A stretch of 64,000 nt of DNA from Undaria pinnatifida (Eukaryota > Sar > Phaeophyceae > Laminariales > Alariaceae): NCBI GenBank assembly GCA_012845835.1, contig JABAKD010000023.1, forward strand, positions 2,428,197 to 2,492,196, given 5' to 3'. This document shows positions 20,497 through 32,999 of this stretch, in pieces. The notes under the pieces were generated by a model. It did not search any database. It was not told the origin of the DNA and worked only from the letters and a program-made list of their open reading frames with translations. Both the position numbers and the translations under genes were made by a program. Within the stretch, counting starts at the first letter, position 1; each line of letters opens with the position of its first letter.

Positions 20497-21340
20497 TTAG
20501 CAACTCGCCCGGCTTACGGTAACTTCCTGTACCGCCAGTGGCCAATGGATTAGTTTACCCTCTTCATCAGGACCAAACACACTCACCAGGCTTGCTGCAT
20601 CTAGATCGAGCGTTCGCGTCTGCGCTCTAGTCCGTTTCAGCTGCTCTCCATCCCCAGGTCCCACCAGGTGCGAGTCAAGTTGGCGCGCCGCAGTCCGCGC
20701 CATCGGAGTAACCGGACCATTCTCGTCCGATGATGACACCTATCCCGGGTTTTCCCCGTCGACAGACAATTCACTACGCACCTAAGATAAAGAATCACCT
20801 GACGCGGCAGTTGTAGCGTCAGGCGCCGGCATACTAACCCCGTCAACACAACCCCGCTTACCTTGACCACCATTGCCTACACTCCCCGCTAAAAAAGCCA
20901 CTCGAGGTTGATGTGGGATTCCTCTCCCCAGCATCGGCAATCGAGTCGCTGGGCCAGAATTCGAAAACATCTAGCCCTTTCGGCTCTGCCGTTTCTTCCA
21001 GCTCCGATGCCCCCGCCCGTCATGACGTCCCTTCCAGCTCCGGCACCCCTGCCAGCTGCGGCGATATCAGTTGCTGCAGATGCACCGGCGGCACCTTCAT
21101 GACCAGTGGTGCCTCCCAGGTGACGTCCCTTGTTTCCACCACCTTGTTCGCCCGCATCGGCATCCGCAAGGAGTAACGAGGGTGGTTGATGCCTGGCCCG
21201 AGGTAGAAGCTACTTTCGCACCAGGGAAACGACTTCGTCGGGCAGTTCCAGCGGCAATATCCCGAAAAAAAACGGGTGCGGTGATGCGGGTGCTGGCTGA
21301 CCATGCCACATCTCGGTTGCGGTGCGGGTGAAGGCGTCGC
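20497..21340 (-). pseudogene. Copia linker between integrase and RT, broken
   Basis: Frames with KSFPWCESSFYLGPGINHP and NKVVETRDVTWEAP mark the integrase C-terminal region. A low-complexity Pro/Gly/Glu-type linker follows with GPVTPMARTAARQLDSHLVGPGDGEQL. Multiple frames are needed to follow it. Confidence 0.7.
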
Positions 21341-21510
21341 ACGCCCAGTGTATTGACTCGGCCCAGAGGGTTTCCTACGATGTTAATTCGACGTGAGGGG
21401 AGAAGATAAGAGCTTGGATTCGCGAGGAAAGTGCCGCGTTCTGGATGACACCCAGAGCTTCCTCGGTAACGCCATTTAGCTCCGGACTCTTGCGTTTGTG
21501 AAATCCTGTA

Positions 21511-21999
21511 TTACGCAATACTGCCTGCACACTTCCCCAAACTTCCCGCAAACAACTCTCCTCTGTTATCAGACCTCACTTTCTCCACTCCTGACGGCAC
21601 ACCATCTCCTCGCACGTCAGCCGAAAACTTTTTAAAGGCGTGAGCAGCGTCTAACTTGCGCTCGACAAAGTATACCCATGCGTACCGGGTAAAGTCGTCC
21701 TTCACTATCATGACTTTTTATGTACCAAGCAACGAAGGAATACTCCTAGGGCCATTGAGATCCACGAAACCTCTTCCAAGCATCTTTGTGGAGCGTGATT
21801 TCGTACTGTTAGCGATCAGCATACGATACCCCTTGACCATGGAACACCCAGTGCACGGTCCTAACCTACCGTCTATCTCTACTCTTAAGGATTTTGCAGT
21901 TTCTCTCAACAGAAACTCATTTGCATGGCCATGTAAGCAGTAGAAGACGTTGATGTCTACATTAGTATCATGCATACTAGCGCTCCCGGGGGCTATCAC
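21511..21999 (-). pseudogene. Copia integrase (zinc-binding and core), broken
   Basis: The zinc-binding pre-integrase part shows GHANEFLLRETAKSLRVEI and CTGCSMVKGYR (HHCC type), then GFVDLNGP. The core shows IVKDDFTRYAWVYFVER and VRSDNRGELFAG, carrying the DDE-type Asp positions. A stop separates the two halves near 21,715. Confidence 0.85.
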
Positions 22000-22202
22000 A
22001 GGCCTTGCCAGGGGAATGGTATGGCCAAGTTACATGGGGTTTTCGTCCAGGAAAGCCAAACTTCTGCGTCCTCCCGTCTCACACGAGTTAGCACTACCAG
22101 GGGCCTCCATAGGACATTCCAAGGAAATGGGGTCAGCAGGTTGCACGACGTTCTCGATGGGGTCGGGAACCAACAGGGGAGAGGGGGATGTAGTCGTCAT
22201 CG

Positions 22203-22560
22203 AAAAAAATCCTTATACTCTAGTTAGAGTATTTTTTTTTTGTTTTTTTTCAAGCACACTTTTTCTTGCCAGCTTCTGGACAAGCCGTGGTCACAGGTGT
22301 CATCCCTTCTCCTCCCCGGTTCTTGCCTTCATTTTTTATCGCGCATAGGGTTCAGCAACCGCACTGCTCGTCGATTTTTCTTCGCGTAGGTGTTGCAAAC
22401 TCACGCTCTCGCGCTTTCCGCAAGCCGATTGGTCCACAAGAAAAAGTCTCAACGAATTTAAACGGGTATGCACTCGGCGGGGTTCGAATTCACGCAACTG
22501 ATCTATACCAGGCTCGAGAATACCCTAATACGCCACCGGGGCGACCGCAGTATACTGATC
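22203..22560 (-). mobile_element. tRNA-headed SINE nested in the copia element
   Basis: On the minus strand a tRNA-like head (22,552-22,477) has box A TGGCGTATTAGG and box B AATTCGAACCCC. About 220 bp of unrelated body follows, then a T/A-rich end with long A runs (plus-strand T runs at 22,231-22,250). It interrupts the copia frame between the protease segment and the pre-integrase segment. TATACT occurs at both edges and may be the remnant of a target duplication. The CGCCCCGGTGG start is shared with the modules at 4,299 and 15,235. Confidence 0.6.
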
Positions 22561-22880
22561 CATCACTCCAAACCTTAAGACGCCCATCCGATAGGGTCAC
22601 GCTCATATCTTTATCGTAAGTTGCGAAATCTACTCCTCGTGTGTGCGAAGAAATTTATAAAAAGAAGTTGGAAGTCAAGCTAGGTAAGTATGCCACTTTG
22701 TCTAGCCTTACAGTGACACCTTCTACTTTGTTCGGGAAAACTACAGTCAGCGACCCGTAACCCCGAACGTCTACCAAGGAGTTATTGCCAATCCTAATCT
22801 TGTCCTAGGGAGGCTGCACGTCACGCAGTGAGTCAGCTGATCTAGTCATGTGAAAGGTCGCCGCACTATCAGCTATGTTT
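22555..22880 (-). pseudogene. Copia protease, broken
   Basis: The frame reads IADSAATFHMTRSAD, with the active-site Asp in DSAAT where DSGAT is usual, followed by IGNNSLVDVRGYG and a VVFPNKVEGV segment. It precedes the SINE insertion. In-frame stops are present. Confidence 0.75.
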
Positions 22881-22962
22881 TTTAATGTACCGCCCGTACC
22901 CTGCTCGCGCTCTCCTACCGCCTCTCTCACCAAGCATACCAATCGCCGAACACCCACAAATC

Positions 22963-23679
22963 TCACCAGAGCCGTCGCGACTTCTTTGCGGAAGGGATGA
23001 CGTGCGGGGTGCAGTTGAACCGCCTATGGTCTGGCTCCAAGCATCGGTGATACATTTTTCTCGTATCGTCGTACTTCCTGACCTTCGTACTGCTGCTGTT
23101 GGGGTTGTTGGCTGCAACAACATCATCGGAAACACCAATACAAGCTCGGTCGCCCTTTCCATTGCCTTCCTGCTTACGAGTTCGGCGGCCAGGCTTGTTC
23201 GCAATTAGGGCTTGTCCTACATTTCGAACTTTGGTGCTCGCACCTCTTGACATGATTGGGTGTCTTTGCCTTACTGCAGCCTCCATCTTGGCCCGGGTGA
23301 CGTTATATTTGTAGAATATGATACGGTGCTCGAATTCGTAGTCGTCAGTGAGAACTTCTACGATATTGAGGTTCACATTCTGTAGGTAGGCGCGCTCCCA
23401 GGGATCCAAAACACCGACAAAAGTTTCCACACGCGCGAAAGATCTCATCCGTTCTTCCTTTTTCTCCATGACCAGATCGTTGATCTGTCGTTCCCACTTA
23501 GACTTCTTAGCCAGTGTTTTCGGCAACAACCAGTCATTGATTATACGCCAAGCTACACTATGATAATATTTATCGAACACCCTGCTCAGCAACTCCCGGT
23601 CGGTAATACTCTCCGTTTTGCAAGTCCAAGCTAATCGGGACATCTTCACGCTGGTTTCAGTAAATCCTTGGTCTAGCAA
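22963..23679 (-). pseudogene. Copia Gag with degenerate zinc knuckle
   Basis: A 238-codon frame with copia Gag features: a segment ITDRELLSRVFDKYYHSVAW, a basic linker, and near the C-terminus YHRCLEPDHRRFNC. This is a CCHC knuckle in which the first Cys reads Tyr. The frame is open but the knuckle is damaged and the continuation into protease is shifted. Confidence 0.75.
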
Positions 23680-24190
23680 AAACGGGACGTCTCAGATGGA
23701 TCACCTACCATCATATCAGTCACAGGCGTGAAGGCTTGCAAGCAACCGCAGGCGATTGCATAGCCTTCAAACCGTCGCTTTCACAGAGGGTATCCCACAC
23801 CACGACCGTTTTGATTTAATTTGGGAAGAGCCGATGTGGTGCTACTGGTCTCACTAGGTCCGATGGATGGACTGCTACCCCTCTGAAATGTCCACTCCAT
23901 CACCAATCGTTTGCAGCGGACCATCGTTGGCGACTCCGAATTCACGACTACAATCCAACCCTAGTCCCAGCTGGCACTTTCAACACCCGATGAGGGATGG
24001 TCTCCACTTGTGGGTGCCGCTTGAAGTCCGCCCGCGTTTTCCCGGCTCGCCTTGGTCGCCGACAGCCTTTCCTCGAAGAGCCTTGTCTGCGAAACGAACT
24101 TCTCCTTCAAATCTTCTATGGTCTCATGGTCCTCGATCTCAAATCAACCACCGTCAAGTTCGAGCTTTCCGTTAACGTATTTATTGACCG

Positions 24191-24615
24191 TGATGTTCAG
24201 CAGACGGAGTAGCAACAACAGCCTCGAGCTGTGTGCTTAGACAAGGTGCTGCCCGCTGCCGTATGCCCGAGCCGAAAGAAAATGATGTTTATGTCTTGAA
24301 CATTACAGCAGTACCCAAGAGAAAAACAAAGAGAAGGCGAGGAGCTGTGGGTGTAGAGAAGAATGAGCTTGAGGGGGGCACAAGCTGGTCCCCACCACGC
24401 TCGCCTACCACACAAAATCCGCCGTACCTCCCCAATCCACAAATACACTGTCCATCAACTGGCCATAATGTAAAATATCTAACTATGGCGGATACCCCGC
24501 AATGTCCCGTTCGCTGTAGCCAACAGACTTTCCAAATATTATTCCTGGGATACCGTACATCCCGTAATACCCAGAGTACCACATTATATTTGGCTGATAT
24601 AAGCCATATTCATCA
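24191..24615 (-). repeat. Copia 5' LTR
   Basis: About 425 bp, TGATGTTCAG...ATTCATCA in plus orientation, aligning with 18,228-18,625. It contains short insertions relative to its partner (around 24,440-24,465). Confidence 0.8.
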
Positions 24616-26840
24616 TAATCCACAGATGCAGCCAGTCTCTTCAGATTGATGTACCTTTGGTTCTCAGTACAAGAGCTCCGCACCTCGACTTTGAGGCACT
24701 GCGGTGGTCGAAATTTGGGGTACACAAAACGCCCTTTCGCCTTCGCCGGCTTTCTCCTACAAATCGTACCAAGTTAAAGTATCAAATATATGTCACTAAT
24801 CGTAACCGTAACCCTAAATAGTTATTAAAGATGTTTTTTGTTGTGTTTTTGTGCATTTTTTCAAAACGAGACAACAATCGACCCTCAGCTGAACGTATGC
24901 ACATTATTGGCGGCCAGATACAGCTCCCCACAAGCAACCGCGGCCAGCGAAATTGACGGACGCTCGTCATGGGGTTCATGCCGACGTCTGGTGCGCCAGC
25001 AAGCAGTCGTAGGCGGCCAGGAGCGACTGACGAGATGTTTTCGTGAGTCAAACGTGTGAGCCAGCAGCACCAAAAGCTACCAAAGTGACTAAGATACCTC
25101 GATTCACGCACGGGGGCCTAATACAAGGGGTACGTCACGCTACATCACGGATGAAAAAACGGCAAAAGGTAAATATTTTCGCCAGACGGATTACATAACT
25201 CTCTCTTATGTCTGCGGTAGGTCTTTGGAGAAAAGGAGAGGGACGCCCGAATAGGGGTAGTCAGTTACGGCATGGAGCCCAAACAAATGCTAAAAGAACT
25301 TGAAAAGCTCTGTAATACTGGATGTTTTTCTACATTTTTTCTGAACTTTAAGAAGTTGGATCTTGTTTGCAGATGGCATATTCTATTCTGAATTGGTTTT
25401 GTATAAAAGCGAAATGCCTCCATACGAGCTCCTACTCCAAACAATTCTGTCCGATCCCCCACGGCCTTCAATCGCGTTACCTCGTGCACCAGATGCAGTC
25501 TAGCAGTAAGCGTGACAGGCAGCAGAGTCGTTTAGTGCGGGTAGAGGTTGGCATAACAAGCTCCAACAACACGCACGGCATACCGTGCATAACTCTACAA
25601 TAATTACACCCCAATTTTTTACGAAGCCGGGAACTATAAAGGGTGTGAAGGAGCAGTGGCATCGGCAAAGAGCTGCTACCTCGGCAGCAGCTCGTAGCGG
25701 TAGTAAACAACAAAAGCACCATCAACAGCGCTGGTCCTATGAGCATAAGTTCAGCAGATTTGTACCTGACGTGTCACAACGGCAGCACCTACTATATATA
25801 TATATATATTCAGCTGAGTCAGAAATCAAAAACTGTCAAAAAGACGAGATCTGCCGATATCAATCATTGAAAGGTAGTCGCAACATCTACATGCATATTA
25901 CTCATCATGGTCGGAGCCTCCGCTCCCGGCCTCTTGGCAAGTTGTGACAAGCCCAACCTTGCAACACCGATCATTTGTGATACTCAAGAGCGCAGCCCAA
26001 AGCTACTCAAAACACTCTCCCGCTCCCACCAAGTTCATGCAAAGACCGACCGCTGTACCAAGCATCTTGCGGTGCTCGTTAAGCAATCGTCTATGGGTCG
26101 CTCGACTGGTACTCTTCTCGCGTAGGATAGCGCCGTGGACATCAGGACGCGATACATGGAGCTACAGTTTGGTTGTGGTCGGCGCTGGTGGCCACAACCT
26201 GACCCCTATTGTTTTGGGCAGGCGTTCGTTTCCGGGACCATTGCCCCCTTTGCCTAGTACGACGCGCCCTTTTGTGGAAAACCCTTGGATCCTTGTGAAA
26301 CCGTCGTATCATCCAACCCAGCTCATCGTCGGTCAAAAACACTCACGCGATACCTTAGACGATGGATCCGAGATATATATTATGCCGATCAAGTTGAAGA
26401 GACGAAACCCGGCCTTTCCGCTAAGGGAAGCCCTGCCCAGCACGCTCTCTCATGCACCGCTTTAACCAGTGACGCTCGCGAATGGAATGCACCATGGGGG
26501 GTGGACACTTCCTGATGTTCACCGCGAGCCTCTATAGGGCCTTCTCAACCGCGACCGCGAACCGGGGGCTGCCGCCCTCGTGTGGTGACAAATCACGAAA
26601 ATCCCTCAACCCCCAATACAAAACCCCGAAAATCAAGCTAGAATGTATGCGGTGTACAACACTTTAGGCGATCGAATCCCTCCCCCCCCTCCACCCCAGG
26701 GGAAAGCATTCTGACACAAACCCACCGCCAGAACAGTCTGGCGCCCAAACAAGAAACAACGCTAAATCTACCCTCGAAATAGCGCCAATTGCTCCCTGAA
26801 GACAACGCCGAGTGCGTCCAAACAATATCGTCAACTGCGC
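24616..26840. other. No gene recognised
   Basis: Mixed-composition DNA with a TA microsatellite near 25,795. Frames of up to 173 codons (plus 25,944-26,465) lack motifs and have no paralogue in the window. Confidence 0.4.
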
Positions 26841-27049
26841 CCATCAAGTGCTTACCCTCCCCCCCGAAGCCCGGTTCCCCGACGTACGGCCGGCACAGAC
26901 GTCGCCCGTCTTAGCGAACCCCCCTCTTTCCCGGCCACAACCGAGGACGACGAGTGGGTGTGCGTAGTGCCCTGTTGAATACAGATCTCGCCCTGCATCA
27001 GAGGTAACGTGACCGAGAAACGGCGAAAGCGCAACAATGACGCGAGCCC

Positions 27050-27370
27050 GGAAACGCGCGTTTGTACGTCCGACAACAACGAGAAAAGGGGCAGCCGAGG
27101 GCACGCAGCGGAGGTGGCGCGACAAAGAGGCGGATCAAGGGCGACACCGACGCAAACTGGGAAACGCGCATTCGTAAGTATGACAACGGCAAGAAAAGAG
27201 GCGGCCGAGGGCACGCGGTGGAGGCGACGCAACAGCGAGACGGGGCGAGAGCGACAAAGAAGCATAAAAAACAACGCACGTTCATGCGTCCGACAACAGC
27301 GATGAATGGTACAGCCGCAGGCACGCAACGGTGGAAGAAGGACAAGAAAGAGAAAGAACACGCAAAGGGA
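27050..27370. repeat. Degenerate tandem repeat, about 110 bp period, three units
   Basis: Units starting near 27,050, 27,160 and 27,270 share GAAACGCGC/AACGCAC, CGTNNGTNNGACAAC, GGCNGCCGAGGGCACGC and GCGACA words. They lie just beyond the 3' end of gypsy element 1 coding sequence (minus), so they could belong to its 3' untranslated region or LTR. Confidence 0.6.
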
Positions 27371-27409
27371 GAGAGGGACACAAGACAAGCCCCAACCTCG
27401 CTTCTCACC

Positions 27410-29100
27410 CCGAACCTCTTCGTCTCCGACGCCGTTGTCTGCTCCCTGTCGTTATCGGTGAGGCGGACGCGCCGGTACGGCGAGTAGAAATCGTAGACAT
27501 GTCCTGGTCGCCCTGTCGCCCCTTGCCATCTCCGAGCAGTTCTACGACCTTCGTGCCGACCGGGAACCTCCTCAGTGCCTCCTTCCTTCTCATCGTGGCT
27601 CGTCTCCTCACCCCCTTGTCCGGTCCTTGGGGGGAGCTTCCCTCACTGCTCGAGTCGTGCAAACTCCACGGCGAGTGAAATATGTCAACCTACAACGAGA
27701 TGAAGGTGTCCAGTTCCTTTGTCTTCGAGACCTGGTCCGACGCCATGCTGTCCAGATGCTGGCCGCGGTACACCCAACTCGCGGCCCTCGCTGAGCTGAC
27801 CACCCACCTCGTGTCCAGTAGAGTGTACATTGACGCGGGTGTGGTCGAGTCTTTTTCAAGCCCAATATCTCCGCCCCCAAAACCTGTATGAACTCGTTTT
27901 CCGTTGAGTGCCGAAAGTTGGACGGCCTCGCGTAGAACGGCTTCAGCGGCGCCGTGGACACTGTCGTGGAGCGTGTCGCTCGGCCCTTCCTCTCGATGAT
28001 GACGCTCAGGCCCTCAAACACACGTCCACCACTCTCCACGGGCCCGTCTATTTCTCGTGAACCGGCTTGGGCCCCATCCGCTGCAGCTGAAGCGAGCTGT
28101 CGCTCAACCGCGCGCGGACGAGGTCATATCTAGAGACAAAGACGCCATCTGACGGCCCCTTGTTCGCGGCGTTCTGTGCTGACGCGCATTATCCCTGTCT
28201 TCTCGCCTCATCTTCAGCGTCTCCCGGACCTCCCGTATATTGTGTTGGCTTCCTTTTTATAATGTTCTCCAGGCCTCTCAAACTCTATGTGTCACCCATC
28301 TGAGGCACCAACTTGTCAAGGGACGTACACGGGCTGCGGCCGACCAAAAGCTGGAAGGGCGTCATGCCCGGAGTGGAGGGTAGGGACGGGTATGGCGTGG
28401 TGCGCTTAATCCAGCATGCTACCGCTACATATTCGTCCCATCGGGTAAGTCACGCGGTACACAGGATGGTGTAAAGCGTCAAGTGTCCTCTCTCCTGCTT
28501 CCTCCACGTCACCTTGGCCTCTCGGGTGGTCCGCTGGTCTGTAGTTTGTATTAACCTTACGCCAGCGGCAAAGGTGCTCCGTCTCCGAGGCTGTGGATTC
28601 GCCCTCTCCGTCGGTACGGATGTACGAGAACACCCCAAACGTCAGGCGCAAGTCAAGAACAAAACGAGCAACGCCGTGCGCCTCCTTCGACGGTATAGGG
28701 GACGCGAAGAAAAACATTGATGCTCTGTCCACCACGAACAGCAAGTACTCGCTTTTTTGCCTTGGATGTAATGTGAATTTTTTGCTGTTCCATCTCTAAC
28801 ACGTCCCACGGCTCGAGATGCCTGTCAGGTAGCATAGGTTTGCGCTGATTGCACGATTGTTTCCTACGCCGGCGTCCGCAATACAATTCATAATCCCTCG
28901 CGTCCCTGCATATACGTGGCCAGTGGAAGCGGTCGCGCAGTAGTGACAGCTTTGTACCTTCTCCGGGGTGACCGTGTGGGCAGTGAACAAACGCGAGCAA
29001 GTCGGCGATGAACAGGCGTGCCACGGCCTGGCCTGACGTGCGCCTTACTAGGATATCTCACTGTTCTAGCTCTTACCATACCAACTCTTGATCGTCGAGA
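27410..29100 (-). pseudogene. Gypsy 1 integrase and C-terminal tail, broken
   Basis: A zinc-binding stretch contains FVHCPHGHPGEG and YELYCGRRRRKQS (HHCC type). Then come PMLPDRHLEPWDVLEM, a core-like VDRASMFFFASPIPSKEAHGVARF and an FSYIRTDGEGESTAS segment holding the second catalytic Asp. The NYRPADHPRGQGDVEEAGE segment follows with Val-Glu-Glu near the Glu position. Downstream fragments include GRRTARRWQGATGRPGHVYDFY, probably a C-terminal DNA-binding tail. Stops and frame changes are numerous. Confidence 0.78.
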
Positions 29101-29899
29101 TGGTGCCTCGCCACGTCTCGCTCCCTGATATCCCCCTGCCCCCCTGCCCCTTCCCCACTATCAAGTGCCTCCCAAACCACACCGAGAAGTGAATCCTCCA
29201 TTCGACAGCTTGACCAGGCCCGGCACGTCTTGCAACGCCTGAATCGCCCGTTCCATTACCGCACCTTCCAGGAATCGCTCGTGGAGTGGCAGACCCCCCC
29301 TCTCTTCAAGGGGAGTCCCCGCGCTGCCGGCTGGTTGGGCGACGGTGTCCGCTCGTTTCGTCGGCGCCCCACTAGTGCTGGTCCTCGTACACGGCAACCC
29401 CGTCGATCCTGGCGCCGCTGGAAGAGTGCGCGACCCGGGCCTCCGTTTACCGGCGTGGTCAGGGAGCGGCAGCAGCCGCACCGACGGGTTGGGCATCCGT
29501 CCCGACCTCTTCACCGCTACAGGTCCGCCGACCGCCAGCGCGGCGATTGCATCGTGGGACGGGATGGTCAGCAGTCGCTTTTTTCCCGCGCATCCTTCCT
29601 CGGGCGCTTGGGCGGCTGCGGCGTTCTGACAGAGCTGTGGCACGCTGTAAACAACGGCTCCAAGCAGGGAGAGGACAGCGCGCATGCGTGGTTTCAGCGG
29701 GCGTGTTCTCCGCGGGCTTAGATCGTCGGTGTTCGTCGCGATAGCGCAACCCTCTACCCCCCCCCCCCGGCCTTGAATCACCGGTTCTAGGTCCTTCCGT
29801 AACAAATACTATAAAACCGGACCCTGCGCCCCCAAATATCGCTCGGCGCGCTGGAGGTCGCATCGTCGGGGAATGAATCTTCAACGGGGTCGGCCATGG

Positions 29900-31000
29900 T
29901 GCCTGGTCGGAGCAGACGGGACAACGCGTCGGGGAGCTGCTCTCCATCGCCTACTCATGTCGAACTCCCTCAAGCGCAACCCGAGCGGTATATCTGGGGC
30001 GTATAATCGCAGCTATGGAATAAACAAGTAAATGCCGAACATTCTGTGCCTAGTGTTAACCATCTACTCGCTAGGTACGACCGAAAATGGGTCACTGCCA
30101 AGAGCACCACCATACTCTCCGTTTCCGTGCCCCCGCGCCGGGCGCCGTTCGCCGACGACCAGAGGCTAGAATAGGCGATGACCTTTTTGTCTCTTTAGAT
30201 TTCTTGCGTTAGGGTGGCGCCGGCCGCCGCCGCAATCGCGTCTAGATGCAGTACGAACAACTTGTCGCACGCAGGGAACGCTCGGTAGAGGTAGGACGTC
30301 AAGGCAAATTTGGGAAACAGGAAATCGTGCTGGTGGAGCTCTGTCTACGAGATGAGCGAAAGTCGGGATCGTTTAGAGGCCAAGGCTGTGTTGCGCATAA
30401 TGTCTGTGAGCGGCTCCGCCAGTATGCTGTAGCGTTCGATGTACTCTCCCAGGTATCCTGTCATTCCCCAGAACGCGCGCAAATCTTCAACCGTCGTACG
30501 CGGGGTAGGTCCCGCTATCGCCGCTAGCTTAGACTCTGCTGGCCGCACGCCCTGCCGGTCTACAATCACTTTCACAAATTACAGGCTTGCAAAACACCAC
30601 TTCGACTTCGCAACGTCCGACCAAAGCCCTCCCGCTTGCAGACGAGATCAGAGCGCGGAGACGAGGGCAACGTGATGATCGAAATCCGCGTCGTACTTGG
30701 TAATATCGTCAAGGTAATTATCTACCTCGTTCCCCATTAGATCCCCCTCATGGAACTTGCATCATGCTCGCGAAAAATATCGGTAACATCTTTGAGCCGA
30801 AACCGCACAGCACGTACTCCCACACCTGCCCGAACGCGTCACGAACTGCCTTTTATTTGGGGTCCGTTTCGACTTATGGGAGGTAGAGAAAACGTCACGT
30901 TGAACCAATGGACGCGAACCACGAACTACGGCTTAACCGCTGGAACAGCTTCTGGATGTTGCCTAAGCCGTCACTTCAGTCCTCATGAAGCTATTACTAA
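29900..31000 (-). pseudogene. Gypsy 1 reverse transcriptase and RNase H, broken
   Basis: The catalytic motif reads NYLDDITKYDADFDHHVALV (30,716-30,705 encodes YLDD), with both Asp residues retained. An in-frame stop follows about 20 codons later. The thumb/connection region continues as DRQGVRPAESKLAAIAG and EDLRAFWGMTGYLGEYIERY (30,575-30,345). A PDALSRL segment near 29,930 marks the RNase H end. Confidence 0.8.
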
Positions 31001-32125
31001 CGCGGTAAATGTGGCGCAACCGCAAGCTACAAACCTGCTCACGCACCGTCACAAATCTAGACACCCAGTTGGATGTGGTCTTGTGAATAACCCCTCTATT
31101 GGCGATCGTCTATGCCTCAACATAAAACGTCATGCGACTCTTCTGGCGAAAAGCGCTGTCGCTTTGCTGCGATTGGCGTACACTCTTCGTCAATCAGGCG
31201 AATCTGTAACTATCTTCCCTTGCACGCGGGAACATCCGTCGTGTCCCACGGAAACAGATCTGCGACGTTCTGCGGACCTAGCACGCACAGCATCCAATTG
31301 TGCTGTCATACGTCAAGTTGCCCGACGTTCGCGTCGGAGATCTCCACCCCACGCGTTGAGCTCTCGTTGCTGGCGGATTTGGGAATGACGGGAGGTCGTC
31401 GGTGGACTCGGGGAGTGAGTTTGTTGAAAGTGGGGGCGGGTGTAAAAACAACGAGCGGAGCCGATCCTCATCCCTCACGTTGACCGCTATCACTTTTACA
31501 ATCAGGTGTCCGCTTCGCGCTACGGCGGGCGACCTGCCAGTGATAACCACCTCGCAATACAACGGGGCCTCTGGCTCCCACCATCGTACTACCCGCGCCA
31601 TCCCCACTACTGCCCAGCTGTCTGTGTCATACTTCGCAACCGACTGGATCGGGACCAATTGCCGCTCGCTGGGTTGGGGCATCCATCTACCGCGAATCCC
31701 ACGAATCCCCTACTTCTACGTGCCGAGAAATTCGAAACTCCCACTGCAGCGTCCCGTCGTCTTCCCACGCTGCCTGGTCCACGAAACACATTGGCGGCGA
31801 CCGGACTGAAGGCGAGGCTGGGGCGCAAGGGGGGGAGAGCGGGAAGTTCTCAATGGCCAGGTTTAGTGTATAGTAGAGGTCCCAGGGCTGCTTGGTGGCC
31901 TTGACGCTCCGTTAAAACGGCACCCACGGCGACCAGGGTAGTGGCTGAAATTACTTACCCTCTTCAAGCGAGATGACGCTGTTGTTGGTCCTGGAACAAC
32001 TCGCCCCTTACGTTTAGGCGTGCGGGGAATCCTTCCCAATCCTGACCGCAGTGTCCCGGGCCATATCTTAGGCCGGCAGCACTATCGGCAGCACCGTTCA
32101 TCCCAGGGTTTCCATGCCGGGGACT

Positions 32126-32314
32126 TCACCGCCGACCGGGTTTGCAGAGCTGAAGGGAGCCCTTTCCTTGACGGCTAAGCTTTCGCTGCGCTGTGTTTCC
32201 TTGTAAGGATCGTACACTACTCCAAACTGCCAGCGATATGTAGTTGCCCCCTTCGGCGCCCGTGTCAATTAAGATCCCCACCAGAATGCATCCCCTATGC
32301 TCTTGGGCTTCCAC
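32126..32314 (-). pseudogene. Gypsy 1 aspartic protease fragment
   Basis: The frame contains VGILIDTGAEGGNYISLAVW, an intact DTGA retroviral-type protease motif. The fragment is about 60 codons and lies between gag-like and RT pieces in the expected order. Confidence 0.7.
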
Positions 32315-32999
32315 AGACTACTCTGGACCAACACTTTCTGGCTATCCCTAGTTGTCGCCACCCTCTCGCCGCCCGTGGTCCCGGTGGGGCCGTTGAACCC
32401 CCCTTGAGGGCCAGGGTCGCTCTGCGTCATGAATGCGAGGGGCGTGTTACCGGGCACCCATACCTTGTTCTCCGGGGGTAAGTATCTCACCAGGGCGCGC
32501 CTTCATCCGTAATGCTCAGCCATCTGATCGACTCCCAAAGCATCTACGTCATCGTCAAAGTACGCGGCCACGACGTCGGCCTGCTCTCCGGATAACGAAT
32601 GCAACCGGCGCTTAGGGCGTGATATCTCCCGACTCACCCCCCTCGCCGACCGCTTGTTAGCAGCGTAGCCCTGAAATACCCGGCAAGCAGCAGCGCGGGG
32701 TCGTGGTCGAACGAATATTTCTGGTGCGGACACGAGCGCTGGATGGCGAATGAGAAGCAGATCTTGTGCTTCGACAAGAAGGCGGCTCTCTCTTGGCGTG
32801 GGGAGTCCACCTCCGGCAACCCGAGCAGCAACGTCGCTGACCCTGCACTCTCACCGGCGGTGATGTCCTGTCCGGAACATCGGGGTATCGTCGTAACGTA
32901 ACAACACGTATTAGTTTGAACTATCAGTTGTCTCCTCCTTCGGAGTGATTTCGACTGTCGTCACAGCCGTTTTTTGCTGCCATTACAACCGCGGGTTAG

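Larger units (their letters stand above)
18228..24615 (-). mobile_element. Degenerate Ty1/copia retrotransposon with two LTRs
   Basis: On the minus strand: 5' LTR (24,615-24,191), gag, protease, integrase, reverse transcriptase, RNase H, a purine tract (18,634-18,626) and 3' LTR (18,625-18,228). Integrase before RT defines Ty1/copia order. The frames are broken by many stops and shifts. Two short retroposons are nested: SINE-like copy B in RNase H (19,284-19,440) and a tRNA-headed SINE between protease and integrase (22,203-22,560). The LTRs differ at many positions, so the insertion is old. No 5 bp target duplication is visible. Confidence 0.88.
27410..32880 (-). mobile_element. Ty3/gypsy element 1, decayed internal region
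   Basis: On the minus strand, gag-like fragments (about 32,880-32,330), protease, reverse transcriptase, RNase H and integrase follow in order; RT before integrase defines Ty3/gypsy. A basic C-terminal tail continues to about 27,410. Frames are interrupted throughout. I could not identify a matching LTR pair by eye, so the true ends are unknown. Confidence 0.8.

Noticed and set aside
26852-27408. 178-codon minus-strand frame with repeated segments
   Set aside because: It follows the 110 bp minisatellite and has no recognisable domain.
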